Assembly (NCBI GenBank): GCA_964428935.1
Contig: CAYSAG010000112.1
Span: 1-14,811, forward strand
DNA from: JAADHY01 sp964428935
Lineage (GTDB): Bacteria; Planctomycetota; Planctomycetia; Planctomycetales; Planctomycetaceae
Reading direction: 5' to 3'
DNA: 14,811 nucleotides
Shown here one piece after another: positions 8,152 to 14,763 of this stretch. The notes below the pieces were generated by a model that was not told where the DNA came from, did no database searches, and was given only the letters and a program-made list of their open reading frames with translations. Numbering within the stretch: the stretch's first letter is position 1; each line of letters opens with the position of its first letter. The position numbers were made by a program, and so were the translations under genes.

Positions 8152-8231
8152 GTTCCGACAGCCAGCCCTTTGGACGACGGGCCGCTCCGACAACCAGCCG
8201 TTCCGACAACCGACCGTTCCGACAACCGGCC
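8152..8231 (+). repeat. 16-bp tandem repeat, five units, intergenic
   Basis: Five consecutive 16-bp units fill 8152-8231 between the methyltransferase and the glycosidase genes. Unit 1 (8152-8167) is gttccgacagccagcc, unit 2 (8168-8183) is strongly diverged (ctttggacgacgggcc), unit 3 (8184-8199) is gctccgacaaccagcc, unit 4 (8200-8215) is gttccgacaaccgacc and unit 5 (8216-8231) is gttccgacaaccggcc. The core GTTCCGACAAC also occurs once after the kinase gene at 7132-7142. The array ends 44 bp before the glycosidase ATG, so it sits in that gene's leader or promoter region. It could be a polymorphic minisatellite or a set of binding sites; the sequence does not decide. Confidence 0.8.
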
Positions 8232-8275
8232 GCCTCGTTTGAGCAGCTCACCACGAGAAACGGAGAACTCCACCC

Positions 8276-10441
8276 ATGAACATTGCCGTTGCTGTCCGTG
8301 TCGGCTTCGTTGCCCGTGTCGGTCTCGTTGCCCGTTTCGTTTTCGTTGTCTCTGCGACGTGGTCGGCTGGCGTCGCGCTGGCCGGCTGGTCGGGCTCGCT
8401 GGACGAGAACTCCGTCCAGAAAGCTGGCGGTCGCGTGGTCGGCAAGTTGCAGTCCCAGCAGGTGGACGGGACTCGGTTCGTCCTTTTGGGACGCGCGGCC
8501 ACGGTCGTTCTGCCGACGTCCGGTCTGTTCAATCCCCGTCGGGGCACGGTGCGTTTTCGAGTCCGGCCGACTTGGGACGGCGACGACCACCAAGCTCACG
8601 CCTTCTTCCACCTCGGCGACAGCCACGCTCACGTCACCGTTTTCAAAACCGACACGGGCAAGCTGCGCTTCGCCTACAAGGCCAGTCCCGAACGCTACTT
8701 GGCGTGCGACCTGGACGTCTCCAACTGGAAGGCCGGACAAACCCACTCGGTCTTTGCCGGCTGGGTCCCCACTTACTCCGGCCACTTGCTGCTGGTGCTG
8801 AAGGTGGACGACAAGCAGACGCTCCGCAGCGGGGCGACCGTTCTTTCGCGTGTTCCGCCGGTCCTGTTTGTCGGGCGTCGCGGCCTGAAAGCTCAACCGG
8901 CCGAGGCTTGGATTGCCGACTTCCAGCTCACCCAGTCCGCTCCGGCCGTACCCTACGCCACCGGTCCCAAACACGACGTGGTGGCCCGTGTCGACTGCTC
9001 CCGCACTCGGCCGCTGCGCCGCGTGCACGACTTCACGACCATTTGGAACAGTCGCGACAACCCCGTCCCGTTCGCTCCCGGCGACCCCGTGTTCCAGCGG
9101 TTTGTCGACGCGGGCTTCCACCTGGTGCGGCTGGTGGCCTTTTCCGAGACCTGGCTGTGGGGGACCCGCGTGGAAGTCAACTCACAGGGGCAACTCGTCA
9201 CCGACTTCCGCGACTTCGACCGGCTGGCCGACGTGTTCTCGAAGGCCGGCGCCGAGCTTTACGTTCGTTTGGCCTACCACACCCCCAGCGCTTTGGTCGA
9301 CCCGTCGTTGCCTCGGCAGAAACGGCGCTACGCCATGCCCCGCGACCTGAAGCTGTGGGACCAGCTCATGGAACGAATCGTGCGGCACGTGCGGCTGGAG
9401 CGGAAGCTGCCGGTGCGTTACTGGGTGGCCGCACTGAACGAAGGCGACTTGCCGGTGCGACGCGGGCAGGCCGAGCCGGAGACGGTTTACCGTTTGTACG
9501 AGCGAACGGCTCGCCTGGTCAAGCGGCTCGACCCAACCGCTCGCGTGGGCGGACCGGCTCTGGCCTTCTCCACCGACGCCGACGGCCGCCCGGCGGCCAT
9601 GCTGCTCGAGTTTCTCCGCTACTGCCGCGACCGTCACGTGCCGCTGGACTTCGTCTGCTTTCACGGCTACCGAAAGGCTCACCCCCGTGACTACGAACAA
9701 CTGACGCAGACCGTGCGTTCGGCCGTTCGGAGCGTCTGGCCGGAAAAGGCGGCCCGGCTGGAGTACTTTCTGGACGAGTGGAACTTGTGGCTGCGGGACG
9801 GCCGCCAAGACAACGAGTACGCAGCTGCTTACCTGGCCGCCGGACTGCACTACCAGCGGCGAGCGGGTCTGACGAAGTCCAGCATTGTCAGCTTCAACCA
9901 CTTCCGCTGGCCTCGGCCCTTCGTCTACAACGACCAAACAATTGCTCGTCTGACCGGCCTTCCGCTCATTAAAGGGTCGGTCGTCACAACGCCCTACTTC
10001 GTTTGGCTCATGCACAACCGACTGGCCGAGCGGGAAGCCGCCGTCACGTTGCCCGGCCGGGACGGCATTCTGAAAGACGACACGGGCGGGCTGACGGCCA
10101 CGGTCGACCGCGACCGTGTGGCCTTGCTGCTGTGGCATTTCGACCTGCTGCGCGGCGAGCCGCGAAAGTGGACGGTTCAGGTGGAACGACTGCCACAACC
10201 GTTTGCCCAAGCGACCGCCGTCCAGTTGACCGAGTACCGAATCGACCACGACCACAACAACCCGTACACCGACTACGTGCTGAAAGGCCAGCCCACACAC
10301 GACGGCCGGTACAACCTGCGGTCGGCGAAATTGACTCCGCTTCGTCGCCAGCGGCTTTCGGTGGTCGACGGCCGAGTCACGCTGGAGGTCGAGCTGCCGG
10401 ACATGAGTGTGTCGCTGGTCGAACTGGTGCCGGTTCGTTGA
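8276..10441 (+). CDS. Exported GH39-like glycoside hydrolase with N-terminal LamG/concanavalin-like domain
   Basis: The protein has 721 residues. An N-terminal hydrophobic segment (residues 2-36) suggests a signal peptide or anchor, though it holds three Arg residues. Residues 55-220 form a beta-sandwich of LamG/concanavalin type (VRFRVRPTW, 92-100; AWIADFQL, 211-218). From 235 to about 585 there is a TIM barrel like GH39 enzymes (beta-xylosidase and alpha-iduronidase family): WNSRDNP (257-263), AYHTPS (333-338), AALNEGDLP (385-393) with E389 at the acid/base position, DFVCFHGY (458-465), and FLDEWNLW (498-505) with E501 at the nucleophile position. Residues 585-721 fit a C-terminal beta domain. 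By family analogy it would cleave plant or microbial polysaccharide outside the cytoplasm; the substrate is not determined. GGAGA at 8262-8266, 9 nt before the ATG, supports the start. Confidence 0.82.
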   Translation: MNIAVAVRVGFVARVGLVARFVFVVSATWSAGVALAGWSGSLDENSVQKAGGRVVGKLQSQQVDGTRFVLLGRAATVVLPTSGLFNPRRGTVRFRVRPTWDGDDHQAHAFFHLGDSHAHVTVFKTDTGKLRFAYKASPERYLACDLDVSNWKAGQTHSVFAGWVPTYSGHLLLVLKVDDKQTLRSGATVLSRVPPVLFVGRRGLKAQPAEAWIADFQLTQSAPAVPYATGPKHDVVARVDCSRTRPLRRVHDFTTIWNSRDNPVPFAPGDPVFQRFVDAGFHLVRLVAFSETWLWGTRVEVNSQGQLVTDFRDFDRLADVFSKAGAELYVRLAYHTPSALVDPSLPRQKRRYAMPRDLKLWDQLMERIVRHVRLERKLPVRYWVAALNEGDLPVRRGQAEPETVYRLYERTARLVKRLDPTARVGGPALAFSTDADGRPAAMLLEFLRYCRDRHVPLDFVCFHGYRKAHPRDYEQLTQTVRSAVRSVWPEKAARLEYFLDEWNLWLRDGRQDNEYAAAYLAAGLHYQRRAGLTKSSIVSFNHFRWPRPFVYNDQTIARLTGLPLIKGSVVTTPYFVWLMHNRLAEREAAVTLPGRDGILKDDTGGLTATVDRDRVALLLWHFDLLRGEPRKWTVQVERLPQPFAQATAVQLTEYRIDHDHNNPYTDYVLKGQPTHDGRYNLRSAKLTPLRRQRLSVVDGRVTLEVELPDMSVSLVELVPVR
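8298..8351 (+). repeat. 18-bp tandem repeat within the signal-peptide coding region
   Basis: Three 18-bp units run 8298-8315 (gtgtcggcttcgttgccc), 8316-8333 (gtgtcggtctcgttgccc, two mismatches) and 8334-8351 (more diverged). They encode the hexapeptide series RVGFVA, RVGLVA, RFVFVV in the hydrophobic segment of the glycosidase leader. The units are in frame, so copy number would change the length of the leader by six residues. Confidence 0.75.
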
Positions 10442-10463
10442 GAGCCCGCTTTTCGGTGCCAGC

Positions 10464-10482
10464 CGCACGGCAGGCCCGTGCG
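10464..10482 (+). terminator. GC hairpin after the glycosidase gene
   Basis: CGCACGG (10464-10470) pairs perfectly with CCGTGCG (10476-10482) around a 5-nt loop, starting 22 nt after the TGA stop. It lacks a U-tract, so it would be a non-canonical terminator or an RNA 3'-end stabiliser. It is the strongest of the post-stop hairpins in the window. Confidence 0.4.
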
Positions 10483-10769
10483 CGCCTCACCAGCCGGCTC
10501 GCGCAGTCGTCGACTCGCCCGGTCTTCGAATGCTCCAGAGCCGTACCAAGGACTCCGCCCCGCGGGCCTGTCCGCGCGTCGCGAGCCGGCTCGCCGCCCA
10601 CGCTTCCTCCGTCGACCGTCCAGTGGTAACTTCGACGGCGAGTGTGAACCATCGGTCGAGCCGTCGGACGAGCATTTCGCACTCGCGTGCTGGGTGGAGC
10701 GTCGGTCCGCGGCCCGGGGTTCGGGCGGTCCGCGTGGGCTCCCGGAGTGGCTCGGTCCAGACAACAGAA

Positions 10770-10776
10770 AGGGGAA
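10770..10776 (+). promoter_or_regulatory. Ribosome binding site deciding the start of the transglutaminase-like gene
   Basis: AGGGGAA ends 3 nt before the ATG at 10780. It is the best Shine-Dalgarno match near any in-frame start of this gene. The ATG it serves is followed by a basic then hydrophobic stretch typical of an export signal, whereas the earlier in-frame ATG at 10687 has neither property. Confidence 0.55.
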
Positions 10777-10779
10777 GCC

Positions 10780-13650
10780 ATGGACGCGACGAAGGCCGTC
10801 GGTCGGAGCCGTCAGGTCGGCAGGTGGGTGGTCCGTACGCAGACGGCCCTGTTGGCGGTCACGGTTGCCCTGGCGTTGGCCGTTCGGCCGCTCAGGACGC
10901 CGTCGGCCGCTCCACCCTCGGCGCCTCAGGCCGTCCGAGTTCGAGTGCCGCCGGACTGCATGGAACCGGAACGCGGTCACTGCTTCCTGGCGCGAATGGA
11001 CTTCGGCGAAGACGGCGACCGAACGACGCACAACGGCTCGGGCTTGCTGCTTTTCGAAAACGGCCGACCGCTCGGACCCGCGCACGCCCTTCACGAAGAC
11101 ATTCGTCGCAAGGGCGGTGGACGCTACTCGCACTGGACCCGCGGCACACTCTACTTCTCGACCTCCGACAACACCGACCCCCGCACCAACGGCCGCGTGT
11201 ACGAAGTCGCTTCGACCAACCCGGACAGCACGCTGGGAGGTCTGTCGCGGTTTCCGGTGCGGCACCGGCAGCACGTCGAAGAAATCAGCCGCTCCCGACA
11301 CGAGTACCTGGTCCACGTCGGCGGAACGCTCGACATGGACAACACCCTGACTCTGGCCAGCAACAACGTTTTCGTCGCGTTTCAAAACAACGTCTCGCTG
11401 ACCATTGAGAACGTGGGCGACGTGCCGGTGGTCAACCCACGCCTGGTGGTCAACGACCGAGGCAACTGGTACACGTTCGACAGCCTGTTGGCCGAGTTCA
11501 CTCGGGGAGCCACCAACGACCAGGAGAAGGCCTACCTGATTTGGCAAAACATGCGACAGAACTTGTACCACCAGACGCCGCTGTTCAGCGACGCCGAACC
11601 GCACGACCCGGTGAAGCTGCTGAACGTGTTCGGTTTCAATTTGTGCGACGACGCGGGCCACGCCGGCTGCTCGCTGTTCTTTCACGCCGGCCTGACCGGC
11701 TCGAAAAACCGGGCACTGAACGGCCACGTGCAGTGCGAGGCCTTTGTGGACGGACGGTTCGAGTTTCTCGACGTCGACATGGACTGCTTCTACCTGGACC
11801 GCGAGAACCGGTTCCCCGTCGGTGGCGACCAGTTGGCTCGGGACCACGACTTGGTGCGCCGCGAGCTCAACTACGGGCCGGTCGTCGACCGCTTCCGTCC
11901 CAGCGACACCGTGGCCGCTCTGTTCGGTCCCGACGACCGTCGCTTCGACGCCCGACGGCGCGGCCACGAAATTGCCTACACGTTGCGGCCGGGCGAACGG
12001 GTCGAGTTCCGTTGGGACAACGTCGGGAAGTACTGCTGCCAGGGGCCCGAGTGGCAGCACCGACCACCGTACTTCGGCAACTCGAAGTTCGTCTTCTGCC
12101 CCCGCTTGACGCTGGCCGACATTCGTCGCGACGCCTTCCAGTGGCACGACCTCGCTGCCGCACCCGACCAGGCGGCGCCCGCTCGCGTGGTCGGAGTTTC
12201 GCAGCGGGCGACGTTGAGCTACCAGATTCAAACGCCGTACCCGGTTTGCGGTGGCACGGTTCGCGCCGAGTTTTTCGGCCGCTCCGACGGCGACACATTC
12301 ACCGTCAGCCTGTCGTTGAACGGTCGAACGTGGAAGGAACTGTGGCGAGCGTCGGGAAAGGGCCGACACGTCGCCACCGTCCCGCTCGACGCGGCTCTCG
12401 ACGTCCACCACGCTCCGGCCAAGTACGCCTACTTCGTGCGTGTCGGCCTTTCGTCTGCGGCCGACTCAACGGCTGGTGCAGCTCATTCTCCGACGCCGAG
12501 CACGAGCCAGTCTCGCCCCACGGCCGGCCTGTGCCGTTTGGAAATCGAAACCGACGTCCTGGCCGCTCCTTTCTCGCTGCCTCGCCTGCGCGTCGGACAA
12601 AACCGCGTGGTCTACTGGGACGCCACGAGAGAGCCGCACCGAGTGCGGGTGACGCACAGCTGGAAAGAGTGCGACGCAGTCCAGCCGCTGCCGCCGGTCC
12701 AACGTCCGACGCACCCACTGCCGGGAGCCCAAGTGCGACAGTCGATCGTTCGTTTCTCGTGGCCGGCCGTCCCCGGCGCGAAGTGGTACCACTTGCAAGT
12801 CAGCCGTCGGCCGGACTTCGCGTACCCCTACCGAACGAGCTTCGACGTCGTCATTCCGACAACGCACTGGGAAGTTCCCTTCACCGGTCTTTTCAGCCCC
12901 GACACGGTTTACTACTGGCGTTTGCGGTGCCGAGACCGCTGGGGCGTGTGGGGGCGGTGGAGCGAGCCGTGGACGTTCACGTGGCACGGCCCCTGCGTGC
13001 CGGTGGGTCTGGGGTACGAGCAGCACGGACGGACGCTGGTGCTGCACTGGCAGCCGAACCCGAAGGGCCAGCGGCCGGTCCGCTACGAAGTCTACGGCAG
13101 CGACGAGAAAGGGTTCTCGGTGCACAAACAGCGGCACACGGTGCCCGGCCGAGGCGAAGTGCCAGGCAACTTCTTCGCAGAGACGACCGAGACGTCGCTG
13201 GTCGTGGTGTCCGACCGGTTGAACGCCGAGAATGCCAACCGGGTGTACTACCGCGTCGTCGCGGTCGACGCACACGGCACTCGAAGCGGCTGCTCGGACT
13301 TCGTCGAACTGCCCCACCCGTTCCTCTACTCGCAGCCGGTGACGCAAGCCCGCGTCGGCCAGCCCTACCGCTACCAGCTCGAGAGCCTGCGCTCACTGGG
13401 CGACTACCAGTGCCGACCCGACCCCCAAGCCAAACCGAAGCGGCAGTACGCGTACCGGTACTGGGACGTGGAGCGGAATGAGTTTCGGCTGGTGGAGGGC
13501 CCGAACTGGCTGAAGCTGGACCGGCAAACCGGCCTGCTTTCCGGGACGCCGCGTCCGGAGCACGCGGGACGGTGGCTGGTGGTCGTCGAAGTGCGAAACC
13601 AGTTCGGCCGCCGCGACCGACAGCGGTTCGTGGTGGAGGTGGCACCGTAA
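10780..13650 (+). CDS. Exported transglutaminase-like protein with FnIII-like repeats and a C-terminal putative-Ig domain
   Basis: The protein has 956 residues. A basic N-terminus and hydrophobic segment (residues 18-36) suggest export or anchoring. A transglutaminase/cysteine-protease-like domain lies around 225-345, with a plausible Cys-His-Asp triad: C289 in FGFNLCDDAGHAG (285-297), H316 in NGHVQCEAFVDG (314-325) and D331 or D333 in FLDVDMDCFYL (329-339). Residues 470-625 look like a beta-rich module. FnIII-like modules follow at about 648-735 (FSWPAVPGAKWYHLQVS, 659-675; VYYWRLRCRDRWGVWGRWS, 710-728) and 738-845. The end, 850-956, matches the putative-Ig pattern (WLKLDRQTGLLSGTP, 910-924). 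It ends at TAA 13648-13650. Family members of this shape are typically secreted planctomycete proteins of unknown role; cross-linking, amidase or protease activity cannot be told apart from sequence. Several paired Cys (such as C419/C420) could form disulfides. Confidence 0.82.
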   Translation: MDATKAVGRSRQVGRWVVRTQTALLAVTVALALAVRPLRTPSAAPPSAPQAVRVRVPPDCMEPERGHCFLARMDFGEDGDRTTHNGSGLLLFENGRPLGPAHALHEDIRRKGGGRYSHWTRGTLYFSTSDNTDPRTNGRVYEVASTNPDSTLGGLSRFPVRHRQHVEEISRSRHEYLVHVGGTLDMDNTLTLASNNVFVAFQNNVSLTIENVGDVPVVNPRLVVNDRGNWYTFDSLLAEFTRGATNDQEKAYLIWQNMRQNLYHQTPLFSDAEPHDPVKLLNVFGFNLCDDAGHAGCSLFFHAGLTGSKNRALNGHVQCEAFVDGRFEFLDVDMDCFYLDRENRFPVGGDQLARDHDLVRRELNYGPVVDRFRPSDTVAALFGPDDRRFDARRRGHEIAYTLRPGERVEFRWDNVGKYCCQGPEWQHRPPYFGNSKFVFCPRLTLADIRRDAFQWHDLAAAPDQAAPARVVGVSQRATLSYQIQTPYPVCGGTVRAEFFGRSDGDTFTVSLSLNGRTWKELWRASGKGRHVATVPLDAALDVHHAPAKYAYFVRVGLSSAADSTAGAAHSPTPSTSQSRPTAGLCRLEIETDVLAAPFSLPRLRVGQNRVVYWDATREPHRVRVTHSWKECDAVQPLPPVQRPTHPLPGAQVRQSIVRFSWPAVPGAKWYHLQVSRRPDFAYPYRTSFDVVIPTTHWEVPFTGLFSPDTVYYWRLRCRDRWGVWGRWSEPWTFTWHGPCVPVGLGYEQHGRTLVLHWQPNPKGQRPVRYEVYGSDEKGFSVHKQRHTVPGRGEVPGNFFAETTETSLVVVSDRLNAENANRVYYRVVAVDAHGTRSGCSDFVELPHPFLYSQPVTQARVGQPYRYQLESLRSLGDYQCRPDPQAKPKRQYAYRYWDVERNEFRLVEGPNWLKLDRQTGLLSGTPRPEHAGRWLVVVEVRNQFGRRDRQRFVVEVAP

Positions 13651-13667
13651 GCCGTCCCGGCGACGGC
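13651..13667. terminator. Hairpin directly after the transglutaminase-like stop codon
   Basis: GCCGTC (13651-13656) pairs perfectly with GACGGC (13662-13667) around CCGGC, beginning at the first base after the TAA. It lies between two convergent genes, but there is no T-run on either side. It is terminator-like, with low certainty. Confidence 0.35.
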
Positions 13668-13795
13668 CGCAAACAGACGACAAGTCCGGCGCGGACTGCC
13701 TTCGTCGGCGTGCCGTGGTCGAGAGCCGGTCGGTCCGACAGCTTGCGGCGAACCCGGGGGCCCGTGTGGTCGCCGCTCCAGCCGGCGAGTCGGTG

Positions 13796-14581
13796 TCACG
13801 CCTCTGGCCGAATCTTGCTCAACAGCGCCGGCAGCTTGGTGCGGTAAGCCTCTAGCAACGGAGCGAGCGCGTCGGCCAGCGGTTTGACGGGAATCAGGTC
13901 TTCCACGTCGTCCGGCGGAAGGTCCGAGGCCAGCAACAGCTCCGCCGCGCCGACAATCATGGTTTTCAGCGCGACCCGGGCTTCGTCTTGCGAAAGCCCG
14001 AACGACCGAGCCAGCTCCAGCAACACAGCCAACTGTGGCCACAAGTAGGTCGGCCCCATGGCCACGCAGACGGCGTAAGCTTCGAGTTTGGCCTCGTCCA
14101 CCACGGGAGACTCGCCGAGCGGTTGCAAAAGACCTTGCACGACCTGACGGTCGGCTTCGCTCAAAGCCGAAGAGTAACTGACGGGGTTGTAGCCCCGACC
14201 AATGACCGACGGAGCGTTGGGGATGACGCGAGCAATGCGGTCGAAGCCACCCAGGAGTTCCGTCAATTTGGAAATGGCAAACTTCGGCGCCAGCGACACG
14301 ACGACGGCGTTCGGCCGCACTTTTCCGCGAAGCTGCTCAACCGCGCCGGGCACGGCCGGCGGGTGGACCGCCAAGAAGACGACGTCCTGACTCGCCGCCC
14401 GCTCGGCGCTGGTGGACGACACCTCCGCGTCGAGCCCCACCGCCTTCACGCGTTCCAAGGCCGACGGGTCGGGGTCGTAGACGACCACCGCCGAGGGAAC
14501 GGCGCGAGCTCGTTTCCACCCACCCAGAAAAATCCGCACCACACGCCCGCCTCCGACGAAACCAACGGTGCATTCCGCCAT
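13796..14581 (-). CDS. Pyrroline-5-carboxylate reductase (ProC)-like protein lacking the usual active-site signatures
   Basis: This 261-residue protein is about the length of ProC (around 270). The N-terminal Rossmann fold is clear: VGFVGGGRVVRIFLGGW (6-22), VVVYDPDPS (32-40), DVVFLAVHPPAV (66-77), where ProC has AVKP, VVVSLAP (93-99) and ARVIPNAPSVIGRG (117-130), the counterpart of the ProC MPNTPA region. In the C-terminal helical domain, the ProC SGSGPAY motif is replaced by CVAMGPTYLW (172-181), and the SPGGTT substrate loop is missing (DLIPVKPLADAL, 228-239). It may therefore reduce another imine or be a non-proline NAD(P) oxidoreductase of the family. The start at 14581 is set by AAAGGAG (14589-14595, - strand), 7 nt upstream, and by homology; longer in-frame starts add a Cys/Gly/Arg-rich stretch. 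It is convergent with the preceding gene. Confidence 0.85.
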   Translation of the reverse strand: MAECTVGFVGGGRVVRIFLGGWKRARAVPSAVVVYDPDPSALERVKAVGLDAEVSSTSAERAASQDVVFLAVHPPAVPGAVEQLRGKVRPNAVVVSLAPKFAISKLTELLGGFDRIARVIPNAPSVIGRGYNPVSYSSALSEADRQVVQGLLQPLGESPVVDEAKLEAYAVCVAMGPTYLWPQLAVLLELARSFGLSQDEARVALKTMIVGAAELLLASDLPPDDVEDLIPVKPLADALAPLLEAYRTKLPALLSKIRPEA

Positions 14582-14588
14582 GGCCCAG

Positions 14589-14595
14589 CTCCTTT
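14589..14595 (-). promoter_or_regulatory. Strong Shine-Dalgarno sequence of the ProC-like gene
   Basis: On the minus strand AAAGGAG lies 7 nt before the ATG at 14581-14579. It is the clearest ribosome binding site in the window and fixes the start, which the Rossmann-fold homology (beginning at residue 5) also supports. Confidence 0.7.
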
Positions 14596-14725
14596 CACGA
14601 AACAACACGACCTCTCCCCATCCACCAGTCGTCGCCAAGCGACTCCATCGCCCGGCTCCCGCCGCACTTTGACCAGCGCGGCCGCTGCAGCAGCTCCAAC
14701 ACGCCGCTACACCACCTCGAACACG

Positions 14726-14763
14726 TACTTCAACGTGAAGTAAATTCCGGTTCTTGTCAGAAC
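14726..14763. promoter_or_regulatory. Two adjacent perfect dyads in an AT-richer patch upstream of the ProC-like gene
   Basis: TACTTCA (14726-14732) and TGAAGTA (14736-14742) form a 7-bp dyad with 3-nt centre, and GTTCT (14750-14754) and AGAAC (14759-14763) form a 5-bp dyad with 4-nt centre. They lie about 150-180 bp upstream of the ProC-like start in one of the few AT-richer patches of the window. Operators or a promoter region are plausible. I could not find a convincing -35/-10 pair on either strand, and the remainder of 14582-14811 shows no gene. Confidence 0.35.

Larger units (their letters stand above)
10442..10779. other. Non-coding gap of 338 bp between the two secreted-protein genes
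   Basis: No gene was recognised. The gap contains a 7-bp hairpin at 10464-10482, a perfect 14-bp palindrome GCGAGCCGGCTCGC at 10581-10594, and an earlier copy of its AGCCGGCTCGC part near 10491-10501. The 93 bp in frame directly upstream of the next gene could extend it to an ATG at 10687, but that start lacks a ribosome site and its translation is Gly/Arg-rich without a signal sequence. I saw no convincing -35/-10 pair. Confidence 0.5.

Noticed and set aside
8152..8231. CRISPR array
   Set aside because: The 16-bp units abut with no spacers and are too short for CRISPR repeats, and there is no cas gene in the window.
6965..9121. Minus-strand open frame of 718 codons
   Set aside because: It runs antisense through the kinase end, methyltransferase and hydrolase start, has no family motif, and its Asn/Thr/Glu-rich stretch is just the complement of the 18-bp leader repeat. 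Long antisense frames are expected where TA-containing stops are rare.
10687..10779. 31-residue N-terminal extension of the transglutaminase-like protein
   Set aside because: The ATG at 10687 lacks a ribosome site, and the extension is not a signal sequence. The ATG at 10780 has AGGGGAA just upstream and a basic-hydrophobic leader.
10273..12411. Minus-strand open frame of 712 codons
   Set aside because: It is antisense to the hydrolase end and transglutaminase-like gene. The sense frames carry clear domains, while this one shows none and crosses the intergenic gap without any change in character.
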